64,000 nt of DNA from Sutcliffiella cohnii (lineage in GTDB: Bacteria; Bacillota; Bacilli; Bacillales; Bacillaceae_I): the NCBI RefSeq assembly GCF_002250055.1, contig NZ_CP018866.1:140001-204000 (forward strand), written 5' to 3'. The position numbers and the translations under genes are program-made. Positions 23,635 to 32,002 of the stretch are shown here, piece after piece (the stretch's first letter is position 1; each line of letters starts with the position of its first letter). A model generated the notes under the pieces. That model worked only from the letters and a program-made list of their open reading frames with translations. It ran no database searches and was not told where the DNA came from.

Positions 23635-25341
23635 ATGATTAATAAACATTCATTATTAACTATTTTCATAATCTTATTAACTAGTATGCTACTGCTTTCT
23701 GCATGTAGTAATTCTAATAGTAGTTCTACGACCGGTAATGGGGAAATTGAATCGCCCGTTGTAGAAGAACCTGAAATCGATCCATATGAAGCACTAGTCA
23801 TGGAAAAAAACGAAGAAATAGAGCTCACACCATTAGAGCTTACTAGTTATAGTGAGGATGTTGGTGCAACTTTTGCAAATCCTAGTTATCAAAAATTTGC
23901 TGTAGACGGGCAAGTAGTCGTGGAAGGGCAAATTGAAAAGCACGCGGAATTGCAAACTGACTTTGTGTGGATTAAAGTTACGACTAACGTAGATGGGCCG
24001 ACTGGGAAAAACCTTGAATATTATACACCTATTATTAATGGTACTTTTAAACAAGAAATTCACTTTTATAATGGAGAAGGCGAGTACCAAGTAAATGTTC
24101 AGCTTCCGAGCATGGATCGAGAGAATTATTACTATTCTACAGCGAAGTTTGATGTTATTAATGTGAACCCAGAAAAGAAGCGAGATGTAACATTTACGCC
24201 GTACGGGTATGAAGCAGGATTAGCTTTAGATTTATCGTCTAGTTATGTGGAAGAGAATGGCGTAATTTCCTTAAAAGGGACGGCAAATTTGACTGATGAA
24301 GATACTGTTATGATCACGTTGAAAAAGGATTCGGATAATTGGAAACATGTGATACCAGTGAAGAATGGCCAGTTCTCCTATGATGTTCCGTTGTTTTTTG
24401 GAGAAGGTTTGCACGAGCTAGAAGTGCTAGTTCCAGATGAAAATCGAAATAATTACTATCGAACAGCCTCCGTCATTTATATTCACAATCTTTCAAATGA
24501 GGTCATGATGCCGATTACGTATTATGACATGTATATTAAACGTGGAGTTACGTTGGAATCTCCTTCATATGGGGGAGAAAAGGCAGAGCAAACATATTTT
24601 GTTCGGGGAACGATTGATCAGAGTGCTGAATTTGCACAAGAAACGACACATCTTTATATAACGACTGAGTTAGATGGTGAAACAGCATTAGAAGTTATTC
24701 CAGTGGAAAATTTCGTTTTTGACGGTGAGTTCCATCTTCGTTTCGGGCCAGGTACGTATAAAGTGACCTTAAGTGTACCGGAAATTAGGGAGAGAAATAG
24801 TAACGAGTTTAGATATTTCCACTTTGCTGAGTTCGAGGTAGAATCAGTTGCGGCGGTAGACAACCGAAATCTACTACCATCCCGAGGTGTTCAATCCGAC
24901 GATCCCATTATTATTGCGCTAGCTAATGAAATTACAGAAGGTGCGAGTTCGGACCGGGAAAAAGCAAAAGCAGTGTATGAATATGTAGCGAAAAATATTT
25001 CGTACGATGTCGAGAAACTGAGAACAAACGACTTTCAATGGGACGATAGTGCATTAAAAACGTTGGAGTTAAAGTCAGGGGTTTGCCAAGACTATGCTTA
25101 TTTAGCAATTGCACTATTAAGAGCAGTAGATATGGAAGCACGATATGTAGAGGGGTTTACGAGAGAACGACATGCATGGGTTGAAGTACTAGTCGATGGT
25201 GACTGGCTTACGATGGACCCAACGTGGGGAGCCGGGTATGTTCATAGAAATGAATTTGTCGCAGAGTATAATGAAGCATATTTCGATCCAAATACAGCAG
25301 AGTTTGAAAAAACACATAAGCGTAATGGTGTAGCATATTGA
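23635..25341 (+). CDS. Lipoprotein with transglutaminase-like domain
   Basis: The protein has 568 residues, exported and lipid-anchored (lipobox LSAC, followed by a Ser/Asn linker). The bulk is made of three or four repeated beta-rich modules of about 110 residues, each with a pattern like YDVPLFFGEGLHELEVLVP then NYYRTA. The C-terminus is a transglutaminase core with the Cys in SGVCQDYAY, the His in RHAWVEV and the Asp in TMDPTWG, so a full catalytic triad. Such proteins may act as cell-surface peptidases or cross-linking enzymes. The start at 23635 gives better spacing from AGGAGG than the ATG at 23632. Confidence 0.85.
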   Translation: MINKHSLLTIFIILLTSMLLLSACSNSNSSSTTGNGEIESPVVEEPEIDPYEALVMEKNEEIELTPLELTSYSEDVGATFANPSYQKFAVDGQVVVEGQIEKHAELQTDFVWIKVTTNVDGPTGKNLEYYTPIINGTFKQEIHFYNGEGEYQVNVQLPSMDRENYYYSTAKFDVINVNPEKKRDVTFTPYGYEAGLALDLSSSYVEENGVISLKGTANLTDEDTVMITLKKDSDNWKHVIPVKNGQFSYDVPLFFGEGLHELEVLVPDENRNNYYRTASVIYIHNLSNEVMMPITYYDMYIKRGVTLESPSYGGEKAEQTYFVRGTIDQSAEFAQETTHLYITTELDGETALEVIPVENFVFDGEFHLRFGPGTYKVTLSVPEIRERNSNEFRYFHFAEFEVESVAAVDNRNLLPSRGVQSDDPIIIALANEITEGASSDREKAKAVYEYVAKNISYDVEKLRTNDFQWDDSALKTLELKSGVCQDYAYLAIALLRAVDMEARYVEGFTRERHAWVEVLVDGDWLTMDPTWGAGYVHRNEFVAEYNEAYFDPNTAEFEKTHKRNGVAY

Positions 25342-25379
25342 AAAAAGGGCGAGAGCGTTGAGTGCTTTCGCCTTTTTTG
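25341..25379 (+). terminator. Terminator after the transglutaminase-like gene
   Basis: AAAAAAGGGCGAGAGC pairs with GCTTTCGCCTTTTTT, directly after the stop codon. Confidence 0.8.
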
Positions 25380-25406
25380 ATGGTGTTTTTTATTGGAAGT
25401 GGAGGG

Positions 25407-25904
25407 GCTGTTCAACATCGGGCCGGTTCTGTTCTGCATCCAGTCAGTTCTGTTCCACTTCGCTCAGTCAGGAAAGGGAAAATGCGGAATATTAAAGGTT
25501 CTGTTCGAGAAGTGATTATTTCTGTTCAACATGAAGCCGTTTCTGTTTAACATCTAGCCAGTTCTGTTCCACTTCAAGCAGTCAGGGAGTGGATATTGCA
25601 AATCATTGTACGTTCTGTTCGAGAAGTGGTTATTTCTGTTCAACAAGAAGCCGTTTCTGTTCAACATCGGGCCGGTTCTGTTTCAAATACAGTAATCAGG
25701 GATTGGATATTGCAAATCATTGTACGTTCTGTTCGAGAAGTGGTTATTTCTGTTCAACAAGAAGCCGTTTCTGTTCAACATCGAGCCAGTTCTAATCCAA
25801 ATCCAGTAATCAGGGAGTTGATTTTGCAAATTATTAAACATTCTGTTCGAGAAGTAGGTATTTCTGTTCAACATCCAACCAGTTCTGTTTCTTACATCCT
25901 AGCT
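25407..25904. repeat. Hierarchical tandem array: 21-bp units within a 114-bp repeat
   Basis: About 17 units of exactly 21 bp begin with the head TCTGTT (usually TCTGTTCAA) followed by a variable tail. They are grouped four at a time and separated by a 30-bp spacer that starts AGG and ends CGT or CAT (25470-25499, 25584-25613, 25698-25727, 25812-25841), giving an exact 114-bp period. Because all lengths are multiples of three, one plus-strand frame stays open from 25362 to 25982 except for a single TAA at 25548. It has no ribosome site and low-complexity heptads (SV plus five), so I do not call it a gene. Confidence 0.85.
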
Positions 25905-26251
25905 CTAGAAAAAACATATTTTAAAATAGAATATGTCAAACAATCGTTTGTTTTATCAATAAAAAACGTATTAGACCAATAAGGTTTTTCCATCAAAAAG
26001 TACGAATTAACTTTTTAAAAAACAATACTACTAAAATATATTAGGAGCTAGGTTCCAAAACCTTATAGTAAATATAGCACCGCTCCAACTAATTCAATTA
26101 TCATACGTTCGTAATAATAATGGGGATATCGTTACAGTACCCCTCCTTTTATAAATAGTCGCTTGTTCTTATTTACAGACTATTCAAAATTATTTAGTCT
26201 AAAATTAGGAATCAAATAATAAAATTATAGTTTAGAGGAGGCACTTTACTT
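25905..26251. other. Intergenic stretch after the tandem array
   Basis: AT-rich, with a loose GGAGC/GCTCC inverted repeat (about 26043-26092) and presumably the promoter of the carboxypeptidase gene. No gene is recognised. Confidence 0.35.
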
Positions 26252-27322
26252 ATGAACAAGCTTAGTAAAAAAATGTTAGCGCTATCACTAACAGGCGTCA
26301 TGACTTTTGGGGGACTAACGACAGTAAGTTTACCAGCAAGTGCAGTTGGAAATGGACCGAACTACAATGGTAATGAGTCTATTCAAACGTCGATTCTTAC
26401 TACATATGAAGAGCTAGTTGATTTTCTACATGTACAAGAAGCGAAGCAAAGTGCTTTAGAGCTAGAAGTAATTGGTGAAACAGTAAAGGGCCGTGACATT
26501 TACATGGCAAAATATATTACAAATGAAGACAATCCAACGATTCTTTTCCTAACTCAACAACATGGGAACGAGCAGCTTACGACAGAAGGTGCGTTGGAAT
26601 TTATTAAGCATTTAGGAACTGGCAAAACGAGATCTGTATTAGAAAATGTAAATATTCTTGTCATCCCGATGTTAAATGCAGATGGCGCAATGGGTGATGT
26701 AAATTTCTCTACAGATAATTACATTGCAGACGGTGACCGTCATTTAACACGCGCGAATGCAAATAATTATGATTTGAACCGTGAGCATGATAAGGCGACG
26801 GCAGCTATGCAGCCTGAAGCGCGTGTCCTACATGAAAATGTGTTAGAAGTATACGACATTGATTATTTAATTGATTTACATCATCAAGGTACACAAAGTG
26901 AACGTGATGGGAAATACGTATCAGGGTCGATTTTATATCCTACGAACCCTAACGTAGACCCTGCAATCGTGGAGCAATCCAAAAAGTTAGGTGCAGTTGT
27001 TTTCCATGAGATCGAGTCCAAAGGATGGGGTCACTTAGGAAAGTATAACGGTGGTTCAGGTGCAAATATTGGCCGTAATGGAATTGCTTTACGTTATGAC
27101 ATTGCGACCCTACTATTTGAAATGCGCGGAATGTCTGATCACACAAATCCATCAGCTGTTTTAGGACAAAAGAGTAACGGTTATTTAATAAAACAAACAG
27201 TTAACACACTTGACTCTACTGTAAAAGCAATTGCCGACGGTTCCATCCATACAGTAGATACTAGCTTCTGGGATACTTTACCGTTCCAAACAACTCGACC
27301 GGCTGAAGAAGGCGACGAATAA
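26252..27322 (+). CDS. Secreted M14-family zinc carboxypeptidase
   Basis: The protein has 356 residues. A signal peptide ends near LPASA (about residue 31). The zinc ligands are His104 and Glu107 in QQHGNE and His210 in IDLHHQG; the catalytic Glu290 lies in LLFEMRG. NADG at 142-145 and NYDLNREHD (172-180) are also family features. M14 enzymes remove C-terminal residues from peptides or trim gamma-D-Glu cell-wall peptides; which one applies is not clear. A GAGGAGG ribosome site precedes the ATG. It is transcribed alone and ends in a terminator. Confidence 0.9.
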   Translation: MNKLSKKMLALSLTGVMTFGGLTTVSLPASAVGNGPNYNGNESIQTSILTTYEELVDFLHVQEAKQSALELEVIGETVKGRDIYMAKYITNEDNPTILFLTQQHGNEQLTTEGALEFIKHLGTGKTRSVLENVNILVIPMLNADGAMGDVNFSTDNYIADGDRHLTRANANNYDLNREHDKATAAMQPEARVLHENVLEVYDIDYLIDLHHQGTQSERDGKYVSGSILYPTNPNVDPAIVEQSKKLGAVVFHEIESKGWGHLGKYNGGSGANIGRNGIALRYDIATLLFEMRGMSDHTNPSAVLGQKSNGYLIKQTVNTLDSTVKAIADGSIHTVDTSFWDTLPFQTTRPAEEGDE

Positions 27323-27351
27323 AAGAAAAAGTAAAACCTTATAAAATATTG

Positions 27352-27382
27352 AAAAACCTGTCCAATTATTGGATAGGTTTTT
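27352..27382 (+). terminator. Terminator after the M14 carboxypeptidase
   Basis: AAAAACCTGTCCA pairs with TGGATAGGTTTTT, with a short AT loop and a T-run. Confidence 0.8.
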
Positions 27383-27469
27383 TAACTTGTAGCAAACTAA
27401 AAGAGGACTTTTCACAGAAAAAAATGAATAATAATAAGAGTTGATTTGAATGAAAAAGGGGAGAGTAAA

Positions 27470-27838
27470 ATGGTAGCTACAAAAGGTATTTTAGAATGGA
27501 CACTCGTTTCAGAATGCCCAATTCCAAACGATGTGCATGATCTATTAGTCGACGGCGAAGAGGCAATTTCTGCTTACAAAACGTTTCGGGATAGCGCAAT
27601 ATTTACAAACAAAAGATTAATTGTTCGAGATGCACAAGGCTTAACTGGGAAAAAGGTGGAGATCTATTCATTGCCGTATTCCTCGATTTACATGTGGTCT
27701 ACAGAAAATGCAGGTAGTTTTTTAGATGTCAATGCCGAAGTGGAGCTTTGGACGAAAGCTGGTCATATTAAAGTGAACTTGAAAAAGGGAGTAGACGTTC
27801 GGAAATTCGATAAGTTAATTGCGAATGCAATTTTATAG
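27470..27838 (+). CDS. Bacterial PH-domain protein
   Basis: The protein has 122 residues. DGEEAISAYKTFRDSAIFTN, KRLIVRDAQG and the following short strands, ending in a helix (VRKFDKLIANAI), fit the bacterial pleckstrin-homology fold (bPH_1, YvbH-like). It has no membrane segment. The start at 27470 is chosen because GGGGAG lies 6-7 nt before; an upstream in-frame ATG or TTG near 27446 lacks a site. Its function is unknown. A GGATGG/CCATCC hairpin (27841-27860) follows the stop. Confidence 0.8.
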   Translation: MVATKGILEWTLVSECPIPNDVHDLLVDGEEAISAYKTFRDSAIFTNKRLIVRDAQGLTGKKVEIYSLPYSSIYMWSTENAGSFLDVNAEVELWTKAGHIKVNLKKGVDVRKFDKLIANAIL

Positions 27839-27974
27839 GGGGATGGGATACTCACCATCCTTCTCTTTGAATTCTATCTATTAAAATAATTTCCTTTATA
27901 TAATTAGCCGTTACAAAATCTATCACATTCGCATTATCTATTAGTAGTTAATAGAAAAGGGGGTGTGATAACAA

Positions 27975-28253
27975 ATGCCGTGTGTTCGCCCTGGCTTAAC
28001 CCAAAACGTTTGTTTAACTATTATTTACAATGTTAGTTCCCAAAAATTAAAAGATTCATTTATCAATTGTGTCAATGTGGGAGAGGTATGTAATTTTGAA
28101 GCTAGTTATAATCCAACTAATACGGACCTTACCATTAGAGTACCATTTACACTAGAAGGTGAAGTTACCTTTACAGACAATTTCCAATCATTTTGTGTTA
28201 CAACAGGAATTGATTTAACAAATACTAATTCCTCTAAGATACCTTTTTTCTAA
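27975..28253 (+). CDS. Small Cys-containing protein of unknown function
   Basis: The protein has 92 residues with five Cys, including MPCVRPGLTQNVCLTIIYNV at the start. It is predicted to be mostly beta strands with many Asn and Thr (NPTNTDLTIRVPFTLEGEV). There is no signal peptide or membrane segment. AGGGGGTG precedes the ATG, so it is likely real. The composition recalls spore-surface or appendage proteins of Bacillus, but I see no firm family match and call it hypothetical. It has its own terminator. Confidence 0.6.
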   Translation: MPCVRPGLTQNVCLTIIYNVSSQKLKDSFINCVNVGEVCNFEASYNPTNTDLTIRVPFTLEGEVTFTDNFQSFCVTTGIDLTNTNSSKIPFF

Positions 28254-28279
28254 AAAGTAGATTTCTATAATGTTTTACA

Positions 28280-28315
28280 GAAAAAACGTTAATTCGAAAG
28301 GGTAACGTTTTTTCT
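28280..28315 (+). terminator. Terminator after the Cys-containing protein
   Basis: AGAAAAAACGTTA pairs with TAACGTTTTTTCT around an 11-nt loop. Confidence 0.75.
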
Positions 28316-28371
28316 CTTTAGGAAGGACTTTACTCTACATGAAGAGAATATAATCAAAGTTTGCATAGGAG

Positions 28372-28719
28372 GTGGCTTCAATTTTTAAAAATATATCAGT
28401 AGTAGGAATCGCTGGAGGTGTGTTATCCATTATTCTATGGATTAATTTTGCTTTTGTAAATCCTTATAATGACCCAACGATGGGACCGATGCTAAATACG
28501 TTTTTTATGTTATTGTTACCTGCGTGCTTAGCTATTTTTTCTTCTATTAAATTAAGCCAACTATTAATGTTTATCGCCTTTGTATGGTCTGTACCGATGA
28601 GTATTTACTTAATAGCTACTCCGGGAATTTTCTCTCTTTTTGGTTTAACTAGTGCGTTCTATTTAGTTAGTTTTCTATTAATTAGGTTTGGAAGACATTC
28701 AACAGCTATTCATCAATAA
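28372..28719 (+). CDS. Four-helix membrane protein of unknown function
   Basis: The protein has about 115 residues and four hydrophobic segments, with no recognised family. The start is odd. The only usual start codon, GTG 28372, lies inside a perfect ribosome site AGGAGGTG (28367-28374), and an in-frame TAG at 28366-28368 rules out anything upstream. An ATT at 28381 is ideally spaced (8 nt) from AGGAGG, so AUU initiation is likely; the coordinates given use the conservative GTG. It is followed 12 bp later by a methyltransferase gene, suggesting an operon. Confidence 0.6.
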   Translation: MASIFKNISVVGIAGGVLSIILWINFAFVNPYNDPTMGPMLNTFFMLLLPACLAIFSSIKLSQLLMFIAFVWSVPMSIYLIATPGIFSLFGLTSAFYLVSFLLIRFGRHSTAIHQ

Positions 28720-28731
28720 CGAGGTGAAACA

Positions 28732-29469
28732 ATGAAAAAGCAAGTAACAGAAACGTTTAACGAGCTTGCTAGTGTGTATGAACATTCTGTCGATACTACT
28801 AGCTTGTATAATAGTGAATACGAAAGACCAGCCATGTTACAACAACTCCCAACAGATTTAACGAATAAAAGTGTACTAGATGCAGGATGTGCAGCGGGTT
28901 GGTATACAGAGCAATTGCTACAGAGGGGCGCAAAGATAAAAGCAACAGACATAAGTCCTGAAATGGTCAGCGCCACAAAAAGACGTATTGGCAATCGAGC
29001 CGACGTACGTTGTTTAGACTTAGAAGAGAAGTTGCCGTTTGCGGATCATACCTTTGACTACATTGTCAGCTCCTTAACGCTTCACTATATAAAAGATTGG
29101 AGTCATACATTTCAAGAGTTTCACAGAATATTAAAGCCTAATGGTATTTTGTTATATTCCGTTCACCACCCGTTTAGTGATATTGAACTGCTGGAAGAAC
29201 CTAGCTATTTTTCAACAGAATTGATTATCGATCGGTGGAATAAGGTAGGAAAAGTATATGACGTTCCTTTTTACCGAAGGCCGTTACAAGACATAATGAA
29301 CGTAACTGCTACCTATTTTTCGATAGAGAAAATAATTGAACCTCAGCCTACTGAAGCATTCAAAAGGATGAAAAGAGAAGCATACATAAAATTAATGAAA
29401 CGTCCGCAGTTTCTCATCATAAAATCTATTAAAAAACAGGGGGATTGGCATAAGGGGGAGAAAAATTGA
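28732..29469 (+). CDS. Class I SAM-dependent methyltransferase
   Basis: The protein has 245 residues. The SAM-binding motif I is VLDAGCAAGWYTEQLL (about 50-65), followed by the acidic ATDISPEMV and the motif DYIVSSLTLHYIKDW. FHRILKPNGILLYSVHHPF completes the fold, typical of Methyltransf_11 enzymes. The substrate is unknown. It overlaps the next small gene by 4 bp (TTGA junction), so the two are translationally coupled. Confidence 0.88.
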   Translation: MKKQVTETFNELASVYEHSVDTTSLYNSEYERPAMLQQLPTDLTNKSVLDAGCAAGWYTEQLLQRGAKIKATDISPEMVSATKRRIGNRADVRCLDLEEKLPFADHTFDYIVSSLTLHYIKDWSHTFQEFHRILKPNGILLYSVHHPFSDIELLEEPSYFSTELIIDRWNKVGKVYDVPFYRRPLQDIMNVTATYFSIEKIIEPQPTEAFKRMKREAYIKLMKRPQFLIIKSIKKQGDWHKGEKN

Positions 29470-29825
29470 AAGCAAATTATATAGTTTTTTCATCTGTTAT
29501 TCTTGGGCTCTCTATTATCGTAAGTGCCTGGATATTAGGAAATGCGTGGAGAGATAGCGCCGAAACCATGCGTTTACAACATGTTACATTAGATCAACTT
29601 CAATACGAAAATGAAAACATCGAAACGCCGCAGTTATTGGACTTATCAGGTTTAGCAATGTATTTAGGTATTACAGATGACCAAGCAATTAAGTTAATGC
29701 CTAGAGAATCTGGTGGGGAAACTATTAGTCAAATCCCTTACGTGAAAATAAATCATCAGTACTATTTTCCGATAAAAGCGATAGATAACTGGCTGTTAGA
29801 AAATGAAATGAGACATTTTGAATAA
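29466..29825 (+). CDS. Membrane-anchored protein with excisionase-like HTH domain
   Basis: The protein has 119 residues. One N-terminal membrane helix (residues 5-25) is followed by a linker and a domain reading LSGLAMYLGITDDQAIKLMP, then IPYVKINHQYYFPIKAIDNWL, which looks like the excisionase/MerR-type winged helix. A membrane-tethered DNA-binding-like domain is uncommon. It may serve protein interaction instead. The start is TTG at 29466, with GGGGGAG upstream, overlapping the methyltransferase stop. A terminator follows. Confidence 0.6.
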   Translation: MKANYIVFSSVILGLSIIVSAWILGNAWRDSAETMRLQHVTLDQLQYENENIETPQLLDLSGLAMYLGITDDQAIKLMPRESGGETISQIPYVKINHQYYFPIKAIDNWLLENEMRHFE

Positions 29826-29831
29826 TAGGTT

Positions 29832-29859
29832 ACCGGGTGTATAAGCACTCGGTTTTTTT
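29832..29859 (+). terminator. Terminator after the methyltransferase operon
   Basis: ACCGGGTG pairs with CACTCGGT, with one G-U pair, followed by seven T. Confidence 0.75.
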
Positions 29860-29997
29860 CTGTTATGAAACTATTAATAGGATCTTGAGGGTGAATGTTC
29901 TGTTTACTAATATTTGTTTTTTAGAATTCATTAATGTGAATATTTAATTGGTATTTGTTATGGTTATTTATATATAAAATTTTTAGGGAGAGATTTT

Positions 29998-30333
29998 TTG
30001 AGTAATAATAAGAGGCTTTCCATAAAAGGAATGTTAAGTTTAGAAGACTTTATAAAGTATAATAAGTACCATTTAAACAAAACAGTAACAATTTACTTTA
30101 TCATTTGTTTTTTCATTTTATTTGCGATTATTCAAGGACCTTTGTCAGGTGATTTGTTTTTTATTATTATTTTTGCTGGTATTCCGTCACTAATCATTTC
30201 AAGTTTACTTTTTTTGTTTGCAAAAACAGTTAATAAACAACGGGCCATTAAAGAGTTTAACAGCGATCAACTTATTAAAAAAGAAACAATGTATTCCTTT
30301 AGCAGTGAAGGGATAGAACAAAAATATAGCTAA
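29998..30333 (+). CDS. YcxB-like membrane protein, probably 3'-truncated
   Basis: The protein has 111 residues. It opens LSIKGMLSLEDFIKYNKYHL with two membrane helices, then NKQRAIKEFNSDQLIKKETM, and reaches YSFSSEGIEQKYS. YcxB-like proteins continue from this point with a beta-rich cytoplasmic domain of about 50 residues that is missing here, so the gene may be a remnant. The start is TTG at 29998 with GGGAGAG upstream. A terminator overlaps the stop. Confidence 0.55.
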   Translation: MSNNKRLSIKGMLSLEDFIKYNKYHLNKTVTIYFIICFFILFAIIQGPLSGDLFFIIIFAGIPSLIISSLLFLFAKTVNKQRAIKEFNSDQLIKKETMYSFSSEGIEQKYS

Positions 30334-30372
30334 AAGATTAGGAAGAGTATAAATCCTGATCTTTTTTCTTTT
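30332..30372 (+). terminator. Terminator after the YcxB-like gene
   Basis: AAAAGATTAGGA pairs with TCCTGATCTTTT, followed by a T-rich run. Confidence 0.7.
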
Positions 30373-30423
30373 TTATATATTAAGGTTATACGCTTCCATT
30401 CTGAAAAAATATTCCTTGTTCAT

Positions 30424-30458
30424 TATGTCGCGTCGTGATATAGTCGAGTTACGACATA
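30424..30458. promoter_or_regulatory. Inverted repeat before the PadR gene
   Basis: TATGTCG (30424-30430) and CGACATA (30452-30458) form exact arms, with inner GTCG/CGA echoes. PadR proteins bind ATGT...ACAT-type palindromes at their own promoters; this fits. Confidence 0.45.
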
Positions 30459-30497
30459 TCTAACCGTGATACAAATTAGATTTGAGGTGAGTAGCCG

Positions 30498-30827
30498 TTG
30501 AATATAGAAAAAATAGTTAAAAAATACATCCCAATGACGGAAACGGCATTTTACATATTGTTGTCGTTAACAAAACCACGTCATGGTTACGGCATTATTA
30601 AACACGTAGAGGAAATTTCAAACGGTCGAATTCGATTAGGATCAGGAACGATTTACGGGACATTAACGAAAATGCAGGCAGACGGGGTGATCACAGTTTT
30701 TTCAGATGGGGAAAGAAAAACAGTGTACGAAATTACCGACCATGGTAAACAGTTAATCCTTCATGAAATTACAAGAGTAAAAGAGCTTCATCACAATGCA
30801 ATAAAATATGAGGGGGACTTTTTATGA
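30498..30827 (+). CDS. PadR family transcriptional regulator
   Basis: The protein has 109 residues. The winged helix reads MTETAFYILLSLTKPRHGYG, then GSGTIYGTLTKMQADGVI, the recognition helix and wing of PadR. The start is TTG at 30498 with GAGGTGAG upstream. It overlaps the DUF2812 gene by 4 bp (ATGA), a pairing seen repeatedly in Firmicutes. It likely represses its own operon through the palindrome upstream. Confidence 0.9.
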   Translation: MNIEKIVKKYIPMTETAFYILLSLTKPRHGYGIIKHVEEISNGRIRLGSGTIYGTLTKMQADGVITVFSDGERKTVYEITDHGKQLILHEITRVKELHHNAIKYEGDFL

Positions 30828-31966
30828 GTGCATTTTTTAGACCGATGTGGAGCTTCGATGTTCAAAAAACGGAGAAATGGCTTTCGCGTCAAGCCGAAAA
30901 AGGTTATCACTTTCACCACCTCCATCGATTTACGCGAAGTTTTTCTTTCCAAAAAGGGGAGCCTAAATCATTAACATATCGGATAGGCTACGACAAATTT
31001 CAAACATCTAGTTTATCACGATCATTAGTGGACGATGGCTGGGAAAAGATTTCGCAAAGTGGAAAATGGTACGTTTTAGTGAATGAACGAAATCAGTCCG
31101 ACATAAAAACTACGACAAGTAGAGAAGCAATTATGAAACGAAATAACTATTGGATGTACTTTTTCAGTGCAATCCTTTTATACTTAGCGTGCATGGCACT
31201 ACTTAACATTACGATATTTGCTAGTGCATTCTTTTCTAATGTGCCAGTTGAAAGAGTGGAAAGTCCGTATTGGATTATTACGTATATCGGTTTTGGAGTT
31301 GGCATCGTTTTTCTCATTTTTTTAATCTATTCCGTATTAAAAATTAGAAAATCAAACAAAGAGTTGTCGATAGAAAATCAACTTGTATGGAAATCTGATG
31401 TACAGCCAGTAAAGGAAGAAATGAAGCGAAGAAAGTTCGGTTGGATGTATTCGCCGGACAAACTAGAAAATTGGTTAGAAAAAATGGAGAGTGAAGGTTA
31501 CCAACTATATCGTGTGAACAAGTTAGGGACGACGTTTTACTTTTTGAAAGGTGAACCGAGACTTGTAAAATATTGTGCAGATTATCAAAGTCTTTCCCGT
31601 AATAGTTATTTTGAGGTTCATAGACAGGCTGGTTGGCAGGCGGTATTCCGTTCAACAGGGGCTCTACAAAAATGGACGATTTGGAGTAAGGAATATAATC
31701 CAGGGGAAGAACAACCGCAAATGTATAGCGATAAAACCCACCAATTAAAGCATGCTAAGCGGGTTGCATCCTCTTATACAATGTTATTTTTACCGTTGAC
31801 CTTAATGTATCTGTTTATTTTCTCAATAAATATAGGCTATATGTTTACGACAGACTCATGGTCCTTAACCGAATTTAATTCTTTCATGTTTTTACTATTA
31901 ATCTTCGTATTCGGTTCTTTTATCGGACGGTCGTGGATGTATTATTATCGATTAAAAAGAGCGTAA
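30824..31966 (+). CDS. DUF2812 membrane protein with duplicated domain
   Basis: The protein has 380 residues. Two DUF2812 domains are visible: WSFDVQKTEKWLSRQAEKGY (about 9-90) and YSPDKLENWLEKMESEGYQL (about 205-290). Each carries the FxxxFxKGEP-like strand (SFQKGEPKSLTYRIGY and YFLKGEPRLVKYCADY). Two membrane helices follow each copy (about 108-165 and 320-370). Single-domain versions are more common. The function is unknown; the partner PadR regulator suggests an inducible envelope response. Confidence 0.82.
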   Translation: MSAFFRPMWSFDVQKTEKWLSRQAEKGYHFHHLHRFTRSFSFQKGEPKSLTYRIGYDKFQTSSLSRSLVDDGWEKISQSGKWYVLVNERNQSDIKTTTSREAIMKRNNYWMYFFSAILLYLACMALLNITIFASAFFSNVPVERVESPYWIITYIGFGVGIVFLIFLIYSVLKIRKSNKELSIENQLVWKSDVQPVKEEMKRRKFGWMYSPDKLENWLEKMESEGYQLYRVNKLGTTFYFLKGEPRLVKYCADYQSLSRNSYFEVHRQAGWQAVFRSTGALQKWTIWSKEYNPGEEQPQMYSDKTHQLKHAKRVASSYTMLFLPLTLMYLFIFSINIGYMFTTDSWSLTEFNSFMFLLLIFVFGSFIGRSWMYYYRLKRA

Positions 31967-31973
31967 TTAAAGT

Positions 31974-31997
31974 GGGTCAGAGAATAAACTCTGACCC
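31974..31997. repeat. GGGTCAGAG palindrome between convergent genes
   Basis: GGGTCAGAG (31974-31982) pairs exactly with CTCTGACCC (31989-31997). It may act as a two-way terminator, but it has no T-run; similar palindromes are dispersed in Firmicute genomes. Confidence 0.6.
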
Positions 31998-32002
31998 GTC
32001 CT

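Noticed and set aside
25407..25904. Possible CRISPR array
   Set aside because: The units vary in the tail, are not palindromic, have no constant-repeat/unique-spacer alternation of 30-40 bp, and no cas gene is present.
25596..25982. 128-codon ORF across the tandem array
   Set aside because: The open frame follows from units that are multiples of three; it has no ribosome site and a stop splits it from the first part of the array.
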